NCBI RefSeq assembly: GCF_036226365.1
Contig: NZ_CP108462.1
Span: 3,328,501-3,392,500, forward strand
Length of the DNA: 64,000 nucleotides
DNA from: Streptomyces sp. NBC_01262
GTDB taxonomy: Bacteria; Actinomycetota; Actinomycetes; Streptomycetales; Streptomycetaceae
Direction: 5' to 3'
Shown: positions 1 through 7,402 of the stretch, one piece after another
How positions within the stretch are numbered: position 1 is the stretch's first letter
How the letters are laid out: every line of letters starts with the position of its first letter
The notes under the pieces: generated by a model
The model's database searches: none
What the model was told of the DNA's origin: nothing
Seen by the model: the letters and a program-made list of their open reading frames with translations, nothing else
Program-made: the position numbers and the translations under genes

Positions 1-270
1 ACGATCGACCTGATGAACCCGATGCACTTCATCGGGCACCGGAACCCGGGCAGGTCGCGGCACTGGTTCATCCGGGTGGGCACCAAGGACAGCGACACCT
101 CGCTGACGGTCGTGGGCAACCTCACGGCCGGACTGGAGAACCTCGGGGACGACGTCAACACGTTCATGTACTGGGACGGCGGGCACGGTGCGAACCAGGA
201 CGCGCCCGCGTTCATGACCTGGATCGGGAAGGTCACCGGGTACACCGGGTGCACCGGGTACAGCCGGTAG
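1..270 (+). CDS. C-terminal end of a secreted alpha/beta hydrolase (tannase/feruloyl-esterase-like), 5' end outside window
   Basis: The reading frame is open from base 1, so this is the last 89 residues of a longer protein whose start lies upstream of the window. The visible part has the pattern HWFIRVGTKDSDT, then a stretch ending DGGHGANQDAPAF. This resembles the C-terminus of tannase- or feruloyl-esterase-like secreted hydrolases, where the catalytic histidine sits in a G-H-G context near the end. Here GGHG would supply that histidine. The nucleophile and the signal peptide cannot be seen. Family assignment is inferred from this tail only. Confidence 0.6.
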   Translation, partial: TIDLMNPMHFIGHRNPGRSRHWFIRVGTKDSDTSLTVVGNLTAGLENLGDDVNTFMYWDGGHGANQDAPAFMTWIGKVTGYTGCTGYSR

Positions 271-298
271 AACCGCTACGCGCCCCGGGCCGCGTTCC

Positions 299-769
299 TC
301 AGCCGAGCTGTTCGTGGGCCGCGGTGAGGAACGCGACCTGGGGGCCGCGCACGTGGTCGCCGACGCGGTCGTGCTCGCCGAGGTCCTCCCACAGGACGTG
401 GTCCACGGCGGTGGCGTAGTCCCAGGCGAGCCGGTGGAGGCCGGGGCCGAAGAGGACGAGGATCATCCGCTCGCAGATCCAGAGGCGGTCGATGAGGGCC
501 CTGGCGCCGGCCAGCCATTCGGGGGTGCGGCCGGAGAGCCGGTCGGGGGCGTCGTAGCGGGCCTCGGCCAGGCGTATGCCCTGCTGGGTGAGCTGGATGA
601 ACTCCCGCAACGCGGCGAGCCGTTCGGCACGGCGGGCCTCGGCGAGCTGCACGGCCTGCCGTCTGTCCTCGCTGCGGGCAGCCTGGCGTCCCGTGGTGAG
701 CTGGGCCAGGTAGGACATGCCTCCGCCGAGCACGACCCCGATCAGCGATGCCCACACCTGTGTCTGCAT
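299..769 (-). CDS. Small membrane-anchored hypothetical protein (156 aa)
   Basis: I do not recognise a named family. The first 25 residues (VWASLIGVVLGGGMSYLAQ) look like a single transmembrane segment or uncleaved signal anchor. A charged, probably helical region rich in Arg, Glu and Ala follows (residues 28-75), then a more mixed C-terminal part with several Trp and His. The protein is therefore likely anchored in the membrane with a cytoplasmic coiled-coil-like region. It is divergent from the PhzF-like gene that follows and separated from it by about 80 bp. No strong ribosome binding site precedes the ATG. Function unknown. Confidence 0.6.
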   Translation of the reverse strand: MQTQVWASLIGVVLGGGMSYLAQLTTGRQAARSEDRRQAVQLAEARRAERLAALREFIQLTQQGIRLAEARYDAPDRLSGRTPEWLAGARALIDRLWICERMILVLFGPGLHRLAWDYATAVDHVLWEDLGEHDRVGDHVRGPQVAFLTAAHEQLG

Positions 770-846
770 GGCGGATGCCTATCAGATTCCTGTCGGACGA
801 ACCCGGCGCCGGCGGCACTGTCGGACCCGGGTGTTTCAATACCGGG

Positions 847-1614
847 GTGACCGAACGACCTGACACCCACGCCCGCGCGATACCCGTCGCCCTCGACGTG
901 GTGCGCGTGTTCTGCGGGCCCGACGGCGACCACGGGCAGGACCTGGGCGTGGTCCGCGACGGCTCGGCCGTGCGGCGGCCCGCCGACCGGCAGGCCCTGG
1001 CGGCGGACCTCGGGCAGGGCCAGACCGTGTTCGTGGACGACCCCGAGCGCGGCGAGATCGATCCGTACGCCGCCGGGGGGCCGCAGCCCTACGCCGGGCA
1101 CGCGCTGGTCGGCGCGGCGTGGCTGCTCGACGTCGATGTGCTCGTCACCGCGGCCGGCGAGGTGTTCGCGCGCAACGACGGGGAGTTCGCCTGGGTCACC
1201 GTACGGGCCGAGTGGGCGCGCCAGGGCACCCTGCGGCAGTGCGCCTCGCCGGAGGAGGTGGACGCGCTCGCCGCGCCGCCCGCCGAGGAGGGGCCGGTCT
1301 ACGCGTGGGCGTGGGCGGACGAGACCTCGGGCCGGATCAGGGCCCGGTCGTTCGACGCCGGGGCGGAGGCGGAGGCGTCGGGGGCACCGGCGGTGCTGCT
1401 GACGCATGAGCTGGACCGCGCGCTCAACATCAGCCAGGGCCGCGGCTCCCAGATCCTGACGGCGCCCGGGCGCGACGGCGAGATCGAGCTCGGCGGCCGG
1501 GTCCGGCTGGAGCGGGCCGCCGCGCCCAGGCCTATACCGATGCCCAGGCGGGTGGCGATGCCCCAGCGCTGGGCGGAAGCCCTGTATCCCGTGTCCCGGA
1601 AGAGCATCCTCTGA
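847..1614 (+). CDS. PhzF-family isomerase/epimerase-like protein
   Basis: The 255-residue protein resembles the PhzF/YddE family, which adopts a diaminopimelate-epimerase-like fold. Visible landmarks are the opening strand VRVFCGPDG, the central PYAGHALVGAAWLL stretch (the family's P-x-x-G-H-x-x-x-G block) and the late RGSQI and GGRVRLE motifs. The usual GN[PL] motif after the first strand is replaced by HGQDLGVV, so catalytic competence is uncertain. GTG at 847 is chosen because the protein then begins just before the first conserved strand; an in-frame ATG at 748 would add 33 residues of low-complexity leader that overlaps the divergent gene's start. The substrate cannot be read from the sequence. 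Confidence 0.6.
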   Translation: MTERPDTHARAIPVALDVVRVFCGPDGDHGQDLGVVRDGSAVRRPADRQALAADLGQGQTVFVDDPERGEIDPYAAGGPQPYAGHALVGAAWLLDVDVLVTAAGEVFARNDGEFAWVTVRAEWARQGTLRQCASPEEVDALAAPPAEEGPVYAWAWADETSGRIRARSFDAGAEAEASGAPAVLLTHELDRALNISQGRGSQILTAPGRDGEIELGGRVRLERAAAPRPIPMPRRVAMPQRWAEALYPVSRKSIL

Positions 1615-1757
1615 CCGGCTGACGACGCGGACCGGCTCCTCTGTGAATTTCTCAGGCTTCCGTCCGCCGCGGGCAACCTCCGGTATGGTCCGGCGCGTCT
1701 GACGCTCGACACCCGCGTCGAGATGACAACGGCCCCACTGAACAGAGGAGTTGACAG

Positions 1758-2726
1758 ATGTCCACACCCATGACAGCCGATCAGTTCGTGAAGGCGCTGA
1801 AGGCCGAGGGAGCCACCGTCGTCGAGCACGCCGGCTGGCGGACCCACAACAGAGCAGGCCACGGGGACTGGGGGCCGGTGCACGGGGTCGTCATTCACCA
1901 CACGGCCGGCACCAACAGCCTCAGCCTGTGCTACAACGGCCGCTCCGACCTGCCCGGTCCGCTGTGCCACGTCCACATAGCGAAGAACGGCACGCTGACG
2001 ATGGTCGGCAACGGGCGCGCCAACCACGCGGGCAACTTCGCCGCGAACGCCGTCTCCGCGATGAAGAAGGGCTCCAGCAACCACCCGCGTCCGGACGTCG
2101 CCGAGCCGATCGACGGCAACGCGATCACGTACGGCGTGGAGGTGGAGAACAAGGGGAACGGCAAGGACCCGTACCCGGAGGCGCAGCGCACCGCGGTGGT
2201 GCGGTTCGCGGCGGCCATTTGCCGCTTCCATGGCTGGACGGCGGAGTCGGTCATCGGCCACAAGGAGGGCACCCGCCGGAAGGTGGACCCGAGCTTCAAC
2301 ATGGACGACTTCCGTGACGAGGTGGCGCTGCAGCTCAAGAAGGTGATCGGCAAGCCGGTCTCGAAGCCGACGAAGCCCACGACACCGGTGAAGCCTGCCA
2401 AGCCCGCGAAGCCGGCCAAACCGGTCAAGACCGTCAAGCCCTCAGTCAGCCTCGCGCACCTCATCGAGGCCTCGAAGAAGGACCCGAAGCTCGCGCAGGG
2501 CAAGACCACGCACAAGGCCGAGGTGAAGGTGGTCGAGGACGCGCTCAAGGCGGAGGGGCTGCTGAAGGGGAAGTACGTGGACGGGGCGTTCGGCACCCTC
2601 ACGGTCGAGGCGTACCGGGACTGGCAGAAGAAGTGCGGCTACACCGGGGACGCCGCCAACGGCGTACCGGGGAAGGCTTCGCTGACCAAGCTGGGCAAGA
2701 AGCACGGGTTCACCGTGAAGGCCTGA
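1758..2726 (+). CDS. N-acetylmuramoyl-L-alanine amidase, PGRP/amidase_2 type, with C-terminal wall-binding-like domain
   Basis: This enzyme should cleave the amide bond between N-acetylmuramic acid and L-alanine in peptidoglycan. The catalytic domain spans residues 1-190. VVIHHTAG (His47-His48) and the later VIGHKEG histidine are the zinc ligands, and KVDPSF follows as in the family. Residues about 205-235 form a Lys-Pro-rich linker built from repeated KPAKPA units, typical of wall-anchored enzymes. The last 85 residues resemble a peptidoglycan-binding domain of the kind found in streptomycete endolysin-like amidases. No Sec or Tat signal is visible, so export route is unclear. The ATG follows GAGGAG (1745-1750) at a spacing of 7. 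Confidence 0.85.
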   Translation: MSTPMTADQFVKALKAEGATVVEHAGWRTHNRAGHGDWGPVHGVVIHHTAGTNSLSLCYNGRSDLPGPLCHVHIAKNGTLTMVGNGRANHAGNFAANAVSAMKKGSSNHPRPDVAEPIDGNAITYGVEVENKGNGKDPYPEAQRTAVVRFAAAICRFHGWTAESVIGHKEGTRRKVDPSFNMDDFRDEVALQLKKVIGKPVSKPTKPTTPVKPAKPAKPAKPVKTVKPSVSLAHLIEASKKDPKLAQGKTTHKAEVKVVEDALKAEGLLKGKYVDGAFGTLTVEAYRDWQKKCGYTGDAANGVPGKASLTKLGKKHGFTVKA

Positions 2727-2744
2727 TGACGGTGCTTCATCAGG
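2722..2744. terminator. Short inverted repeat covering both stop codons of convergent genes
   Basis: CCTGATGA (2722-2729) pairs with TCATCAGG (2737-2744) across a 7-nt loop. The arms contain the stop codon of the amidase gene and, on the other strand, the stop codon of the small minus-strand frame. There is no T-tract, so it would be a weak terminator at best. Confidence 0.3.
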
Positions 2745-3018
2745 ACCGCCGCAGGCGGGACAGCCGGTCCAGGGCCGCGTTCGCGGTGGCCTGGTCACCG
2801 GCGGCGAGACCGAGGCTGACCAGTTCGGCCAGCGCTCGCTCGTAGTCCTGGCGGTGAGCGGCCTCGTCGTGGGCGTACAGGCGGAGGTGTACGTCGGCGG
2901 CGAGGCCACAGGCTTCGAGGGCCAGGGTTGGCCGAGCGTCGGCCGACTCGGCATGGCCCTCCCCGATCCGGCATGTCCGGATGTCCGGATGTCCGGATGT
3001 CCGGCATGGACTCACCAC
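2740..3018 (-). CDS. Possible small hypothetical protein (about 92 aa)
   Basis: The C-terminal 70 residues have a soluble, helical, Ala/Leu-rich composition (LYAHDEAAHRQDYERALAE and a later NAALDRLSRL) that resembles a helical-repeat fragment and looks like real coding sequence. No clear ATG exists. The only reasonable starts are two adjacent GTG codons at 3018 and 3015, which place the 8-bp tandem repeat at 2973-3004 inside the gene. No ribosome binding site is visible. It could be a decayed gene; the product is unknown. Confidence 0.35.
   Translation of the reverse strand: MVSPCRTSGHPDIRTCRIGEGHAESADARPTLALEACGLAADVHLRLYAHDEAAHRQDYERALAELVSLGLAAGDQATANAALDRLSRLRRS
2973..3004. repeat. Four tandem copies of the 8-mer ATGTCCGG
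   Basis: Four perfect head-to-tail copies of ATGTCCGG occupy 2973-3004, so the palindromic hexamer TCCGGA recurs every 8 bp. The array lies about 60 bp upstream of the phosphatase-like gene. Confidence 0.95.
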
Positions 3019-3069
3019 GGTAACGCCGCCCGGCAGCAGGCGACTTGGAAATACCCTGGAGGCATGACC

Positions 3070-3513
3070 GTGACCGAAGGCTGGGATCCGGACGCCCCCG
3101 GGGTTCTGCGGCTGCCCTCCGGGCGCCTCGTCCGGGGCCGGGCCCTGCGCCGGCCGCTGCCGCCCGGGCCGGTGCCCACCTACGCCCTCCACTTGCTGGG
3201 CAGGCAGCCGCCCGAGGTCCCCTGGCCTGCCGGATGGCTGCGCTGGCCGGATTTCCGCCTCCCGGCCGACCCGGCGCGGGCCAGGGAACTGTTCGGGGAG
3301 GCGTGGGCCCGGGCCGCGGACCCGGCCGAGCGGGTCGAGTTCGCCTGCGGCGGCGGCCGGGGGCGTACGGGGACGGCTCTGGCCTGCGTCGCGGTGCTGG
3401 ACGGGGTGCCGGCCGGGGAGGCGGTGGACTTCGTGCGGCGGTACTACGACCGCCGGGCCGTGGAGACCCCGTGGCAGCGGCGGTTCGTACACGCTTTCGG
3501 GGGCACGCGATAG
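3070..3513 (+). CDS. Protein-tyrosine-phosphatase-like protein
   Basis: The sequence VEFACGGGRGRTGTALAC contains a C-X5-R phosphate-binding loop (Cys-Gly-Gly-Gly-Arg-Gly-Arg), the signature of cysteine-based protein tyrosine phosphatases, followed by a helix (ACVAVLDGVPAGEAVDFV) and a final RRYYDRRAVETPWQRRFV segment. A P-x-x-W-P-D-F-like stretch (WLRWPDFRLP) upstream could supply the general-acid aspartate. GGAGG at 3058-3062 lies 7 nt before the GTG at 3070 but only 1 nt before the ATG at 3064, so GTG 3070 is the better start; the ATG would add two residues. Product about 147 residues, cytoplasmic. Its substrate is unknown. Confidence 0.65.
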   Translation: MTEGWDPDAPGVLRLPSGRLVRGRALRRPLPPGPVPTYALHLLGRQPPEVPWPAGWLRWPDFRLPADPARARELFGEAWARAADPAERVEFACGGGRGRTGTALACVAVLDGVPAGEAVDFVRRYYDRRAVETPWQRRFVHAFGGTR

Positions 3514-3565
3514 GCGAGCGGGGCTGTTGTCTGGGACCCTGGAATTCCCGAGCAGAGGAGCGACC

Positions 3566-4012
3566 ATGACTGGTCAGTTCGAGGCGACCGTCGAGATCGA
3601 CCGCTCCATCGAGGAGGTCTTCGCCTTCCTCGCGGATGGCACGAACGACCCCAGGTTCAGCCCCCGCGTACAGAAGATCGAGAAGACGACGGACGGTCCG
3701 ACCGGCGTCGGCACCGTCTTCGCCAGCACCGTCAAGGACGCCGGTATGACCACGAAGCGGGAGTTCCGGATCACCTCCTTCGAGCCGTCCACCGCGATCC
3801 GCTGGACCGAGGTCTCGAAGAACATCGTGACCGCCGGAGAAGGCGGCTACGACCTCTCCGCCACCGCCTCCGGCGGCACCCGCGTACGGATCTTCAACGT
3901 CCTCGAAGGCCACGGCCTCGGCAAGCTCCTCGTCGGCTTCGCCCTGAGCGCGGCCCGCAAGGACTCGGACGCCTTCGGGCAGCGCATCAAGGCTGCCGTC
4001 GAGGCGTCCTGA
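3566..4012 (+). CDS. SRPBCC (START/polyketide-cyclase-like) family protein
   Basis: The 148-residue protein shows the SRPBCC pattern: an opening strand FEATVEIDRSIEEVFAFLAD with the conserved helix that defines the mouth of the ligand cavity, then GPTGVGTVF, IRWTEVS and a long C-terminal helix (LLVGFALSAARKDSDAFGQ). Members bind hydrophobic ligands or act as aromatase/cyclases, lipid carriers or stress proteins; nothing nearby tells which. GAGGAG at 3555-3560 precedes the ATG at a spacing of 5. It is convergent with the ABC exporter genes, 30 bp away. Confidence 0.75.
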   Translation: MTGQFEATVEIDRSIEEVFAFLADGTNDPRFSPRVQKIEKTTDGPTGVGTVFASTVKDAGMTTKREFRITSFEPSTAIRWTEVSKNIVTAGEGGYDLSATASGGTRVRIFNVLEGHGLGKLLVGFALSAARKDSDAFGQRIKAAVEAS

Positions 4013-4042
4013 GCCGCGCGGGCCATCGCCCCGCGTTTTGCC

Positions 4043-4831
4043 TTACGCGTCACGCGCACGCAGCAGCACCCCGCCCGCCAGCAGCGCGGCACCCGCGTAC
4101 GCGGCCAGTACGCCCAGCCCCGGCCACGGGCCGATCGGCAGCCGGCCGAGGTTCCGGGTCGCCTGGATGGCGAGGCCCGCCGTCATCGGGGCGTAACGCT
4201 GCATGCGCGCATGCCAGTCCGGGTCGGTGACGAGCTGGGTGATGACCGGGAAGGCGTAGAGCAGCCCGAGGACGACCGTGATGGCCGCCGCCGAGTCGCG
4301 CAGCACGGTGGCCGCTCCGAGGCTGAGCAGTGCGATCAGCCCGAGGTAGAGCACGGACCCGGCGGCCGCCCGGAGCGTGGGACCGTCGGCGAGGGAGATC
4401 GGCGGGTAGCCGGCGGCCGGGGTGAAGCCGTTGCCCGGCAGGATGAGCCGGGCAGCAAGGAGGGAACCGAGCACGCCCAGGGCGCCGGCGGCCATCGCCG
4501 AGCCGCTGACGACGGCCGCCTTGGCGGCGAACAGGGTGCTCCGGCGGGGCATCGCGGCCAGGGTCGTACGGATGGTGCCGGTGCCGTACTCGCCGCTCAT
4601 CGCCAGCACGCCGAGGATCACGACGGCCGCCTGGCCGAGCCCGACCCCGGACAGGCCGAGCTTGACGGTGTCCTCGTGGCAGCCGCCCGGCGACCGGCAG
4701 AGCCGGGTCGACACCGCCGCCGCCGACAGCGCGCTCACCGCGACCGTCAGCACGGCGACCGCGAGCAGCAGCCGGCCCGTGCTGGGGAGGGTCCGCAACT
4801 TGGTCCACTCGGCGTGCAGTTCGCGCCTCAC
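4043..4831 (-). CDS. ABC-2-type exporter permease, second membrane subunit
   Basis: The 262-residue protein begins with the cytoplasmic motif ELHAEWTKLRTLPSTG, common to streptomycete ABC-2 permeases, followed by about six hydrophobic segments. The sequence MSGEYGTGTIRTTLAAMPRR is the cytoplasmic coupling region also seen in its upstream partner (TAEYRRDMMRTTLAASPRR), so the two subunits are paralogues that would pair in the membrane. The GTG start at 4831 overlaps the stop of the upstream permease by 4 bp (GTGA), showing translational coupling. Together with the ATPase it forms a three-gene exporter. Substrate unknown. Confidence 0.8.
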   Translation of the reverse strand: MRRELHAEWTKLRTLPSTGRLLLAVAVLTVAVSALSAAAVSTRLCRSPGGCHEDTVKLGLSGVGLGQAAVVILGVLAMSGEYGTGTIRTTLAAMPRRSTLFAAKAAVVSGSAMAAGALGVLGSLLAARLILPGNGFTPAAGYPPISLADGPTLRAAAGSVLYLGLIALLSLGAATVLRDSAAAITVVLGLLYAFPVITQLVTDPDWHARMQRYAPMTAGLAIQATRNLGRLPIGPWPGLGVLAAYAGAALLAGGVLLRARDA

Positions 4832-6357
4832 GCGTCCCTCCTGTTCAGCCGCCACACCGCGAGGGCCAGGGCCACGGCGGCGTACACGCCCAGCACACCG
4901 AGCCCGGACCAGGGGGAGAGCGGATAGCAGCCGCCCTCGGGCAGGCAGGCGTGGGCGACCTGCGGGTAGGCGTCCGGGGAGGTGCCCTGCTGGATGGCGA
5001 AGGCGGCGGCCGGGGTGAGCCGCAGCAGCCAGTGACCGGCGGTCAGCGGGAGGACGTAGGAGAGGATCTGCGGGAGGACGACGAGCACGGCGACGAGGGT
5101 GATCGCCCCCGCGCTGCTGCGCAGTACGACGCCGAGCGCGAGTGCCAGGACGGCGGCGAGGGCGAGCAGCAGCGCGCTGCCGATGACCACGCGCATGACG
5201 GTCCCGTTGGTGAACGCCATCTGCGCATGCGCGGCGTACGGCGCGAAACCGTTCTTGCGCAGGCTGTGCAGCGCCAGCGGGTAACTGACGCAGGTGGCGA
5301 CCAGCCCGGCGAGGAAGGTGACGGCGCCGATCACCACGGCCTTGGCCGCCACCACCCGGCCACGCCGTGGGCTCGCCGCGAGCGTGGTGCGCATCATGTC
5401 GCGCCTGTACTCGGCGGTGACGAACAGCGTCGCGACGGCGATCACCACCAGCAGCCCGAGGAGGACTCCGCCGAGGCTCTTTCCCACGACGTCCGGGGCG
5501 CTCACGTCGGGCGCGATGTCGCCGGTGCCGTTGACGGTGAAGGTGTCGCCGGACACCGAGCCGGCCGGCTTTTCGGGCTGGTTCAGGTCGCCATGGCCCA
5601 CCCTGTCGATGGCCCACTGGCCCTTGTCCCCCGTGAGGTCGACGTGGTCCAGTACGCCCGTCGCCGACGCCCCGCCCGCGACCACCGAGGTGCTGCCGAA
5701 GGCCCGCGTCACCTTCTCGCGCATGGGCGTCGTGACGAAGACCCCGGCCTGCGCGGCGGCCGGTATGGCGGCCGGCCGGACCGTGCCGACCTCGGTCCAG
5801 TGCGTGCCGTCCGCCGATTCGTAGCCGGTGTACGCGGATCCGGCGCGGGTCAGCCGCAGCCAGCGGGGGGACCCGGTGGAGACCTTGGCCGAGGGGCCCG
5901 CCAGGTCGTGGGTGAAGTCGTACTGGAGCCGCACCCCGTGGCCGGGGGTGACCATCAGCGCCACATAGCCCGCGCCCTGCTCCGTGCCAGCCTTGATCAT
6001 GACCCCGGCCTTGGCCCACGACAGCGCGCCGTCGCTTCCCGACCCGGTCAGGGAGCGTACGCGGGCGGTGATGCTGCCGTTCCCGGTCAGCGTCCGGTGG
6101 ACGAAGCCGAAGGAATCGGTCACTACCGTGCCGTCCGGCGCCTTCGGGACGGGCTCGCCGTTGTTGGAGACGTGGTTGCCGGCCGCCCCGAGCAGCGAGA
6201 TCAGTACGGTGACCAGCACGGCGGCGACCATGCCGAGCACCCAGCGGCGTACGGTCCGGAACTTGGTCCACTCGGCGCGCAGCAGCTGCGCGAAGCCGTC
6301 GCGGCCGGTCGCCTCAAGGGTGGAGCGGTACGGGGTGATGGTGGGTGTGGTGGTCAT
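4828..6357 (-). CDS. ABC-2-type exporter permease with a large extracytoplasmic DUF1349-like insert
   Basis: At 509 residues this is almost twice the size of its partner permease. The N-terminus (LLRAEWTKFRTVRRWVLG) leads into a first membrane helix. Residues about 60-265 are hydrophilic and resemble a DUF1349/concanavalin-like beta-sandwich (ALSWAKAGVMIKAGTEQGAG, VRLQYDFTHDLAG, PRWLRLTRAG, GTHWTEVGTV). The remaining helices follow from about residue 290 with the coupling motif TAEYRRDMMRTTLAA. The insert therefore sits between helix 1 and helix 2, on the outer face, and could bind sugar or a wall component. Start and stop overlap the neighbouring genes by 4 bp (ATGA and GTGA). The domain call is from pattern only. 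Confidence 0.75.
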   Translation of the reverse strand: MTTTPTITPYRSTLEATGRDGFAQLLRAEWTKFRTVRRWVLGMVAAVLVTVLISLLGAAGNHVSNNGEPVPKAPDGTVVTDSFGFVHRTLTGNGSITARVRSLTGSGSDGALSWAKAGVMIKAGTEQGAGYVALMVTPGHGVRLQYDFTHDLAGPSAKVSTGSPRWLRLTRAGSAYTGYESADGTHWTEVGTVRPAAIPAAAQAGVFVTTPMREKVTRAFGSTSVVAGGASATGVLDHVDLTGDKGQWAIDRVGHGDLNQPEKPAGSVSGDTFTVNGTGDIAPDVSAPDVVGKSLGGVLLGLLVVIAVATLFVTAEYRRDMMRTTLAASPRRGRVVAAKAVVIGAVTFLAGLVATCVSYPLALHSLRKNGFAPYAAHAQMAFTNGTVMRVVIGSALLLALAAVLALALGVVLRSSAGAITLVAVLVVLPQILSYVLPLTAGHWLLRLTPAAAFAIQQGTSPDAYPQVAHACLPEGGCYPLSPWSGLGVLGVYAAVALALAVWRLNRRDA

Positions 6358-7301
6358 CGCGACTCCCCTTCCACGGTCTCCAAGGGAGCGGCCTGGAACT
6401 CGACCGCGTCCCGGGTCAGTTCCATGTACGCCTCCTCCAGCGTCGCCCGGTGCGCCGACACCTCGGAGAACGGCACCGCGCCCTCCCCCAGCAGCGCCAC
6501 GATGCGCCCGGCCGCCAGGCCGGAAACGGTGAGCGTGTCGCGTCCGGTGGCCGCCACCGTGGCGCCCGCGCGGGTCAGCACCGTCATGGCCTCGGAGCGC
6601 GCGGTCGTGCGCAGCGCGACGCGGTCCTCGGACGCCGCCGCGAGCAGCTCGCGCACACTGGTGTCCGCGACGAGCCGTCCCCGGCCGATGACGATGAGAT
6701 GGTCGGCGCTGTCCTCCAGCTCGCTCATCAGGTGGCTGGACACCAGCACCGCCCGCCCTTCCGCGGCCAGCGAGCGCAGAAAGCCCCGGATCCACCGGAT
6801 CCCCTCCGGGTCCAGCCCGTTGACCGGCTCGTCGAAGAGCAGCACCGGCGGATCGCCGAGCAGCGCCGCCGCGATCCCGAGCCGCTGCCGCATGCCCATC
6901 GAATAGCCGCCGGCCCGGCGCCGGGCCGCCGACTCCAGGCCGACCAGCCCGATCACCTCGTCGACGCGGCGGGCGGGCAGCCCGTGCGAGTGGGCCAGCC
7001 ACAGCAGGTGGTCCCGGGCCCGCCGGGCGGGGTGGAGCGCGGCGGCGTCCAGCATGGCGCCGACATGTTTCAGGGGGTGCCGCAGGGCCGCGTAGCGCAG
7101 GCCGCCGATCAGCGCGGTGCCCGCGTCCGGGGCGTCGAGGCCCAGGATCATGCGCATGGTGGTGGACTTCCCGGCGCCGTTGGGCCCGACGAAGCCGGTG
7201 ACCTGGCCGGGGCTGACGGTGAAGGAGAGCCCGTCCACGGCGGTGGTGGGCCCGAACCGCTTGCGCAGGTCGCTTATCTGGATGGTCGCTTCTGCTGCCA
7301 T
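6354..7301 (-). CDS. ABC exporter ATP-binding subunit
   Basis: The 315-residue protein is a complete DrrA/CcmA-type ABC ATPase. GPNGAGKSTTMRMILG is the Walker A motif, YSMGMRQRLGIAAALLG carries the ABC signature (S-M-G-M-R-Q), VLLFDEPVNGLDPEG is the Walker B and D-loop, and VSSHLMSELE holds the switch histidine. A C-terminal 90-residue extension is typical for this exporter class. Its stop overlaps the ATG of the large permease gene by 4 bp, so the three genes form one operon. The divergent two-component system about 100 bp upstream is the likely regulator, by analogy with antibiotic-stress exporters; this is inference. Confidence 0.9.
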   Translation of the reverse strand: MAAEATIQISDLRKRFGPTTAVDGLSFTVSPGQVTGFVGPNGAGKSTTMRMILGLDAPDAGTALIGGLRYAALRHPLKHVGAMLDAAALHPARRARDHLLWLAHSHGLPARRVDEVIGLVGLESAARRRAGGYSMGMRQRLGIAAALLGDPPVLLFDEPVNGLDPEGIRWIRGFLRSLAAEGRAVLVSSHLMSELEDSADHLIVIGRGRLVADTSVRELLAAASEDRVALRTTARSEAMTVLTRAGATVAATGRDTLTVSGLAAGRIVALLGEGAVPFSEVSAHRATLEEAYMELTRDAVEFQAAPLETVEGESR

Positions 7302-7402
7302 GCCAGGAGGTTAGGGAGGCGGGGCGGGCCGGGTCGTCACGTAGGAGAGCCGTCTTCGCATCCCTCTCGTGGGGGACGGCACGGCGGCCCGACGGGCCCA
7401 GA

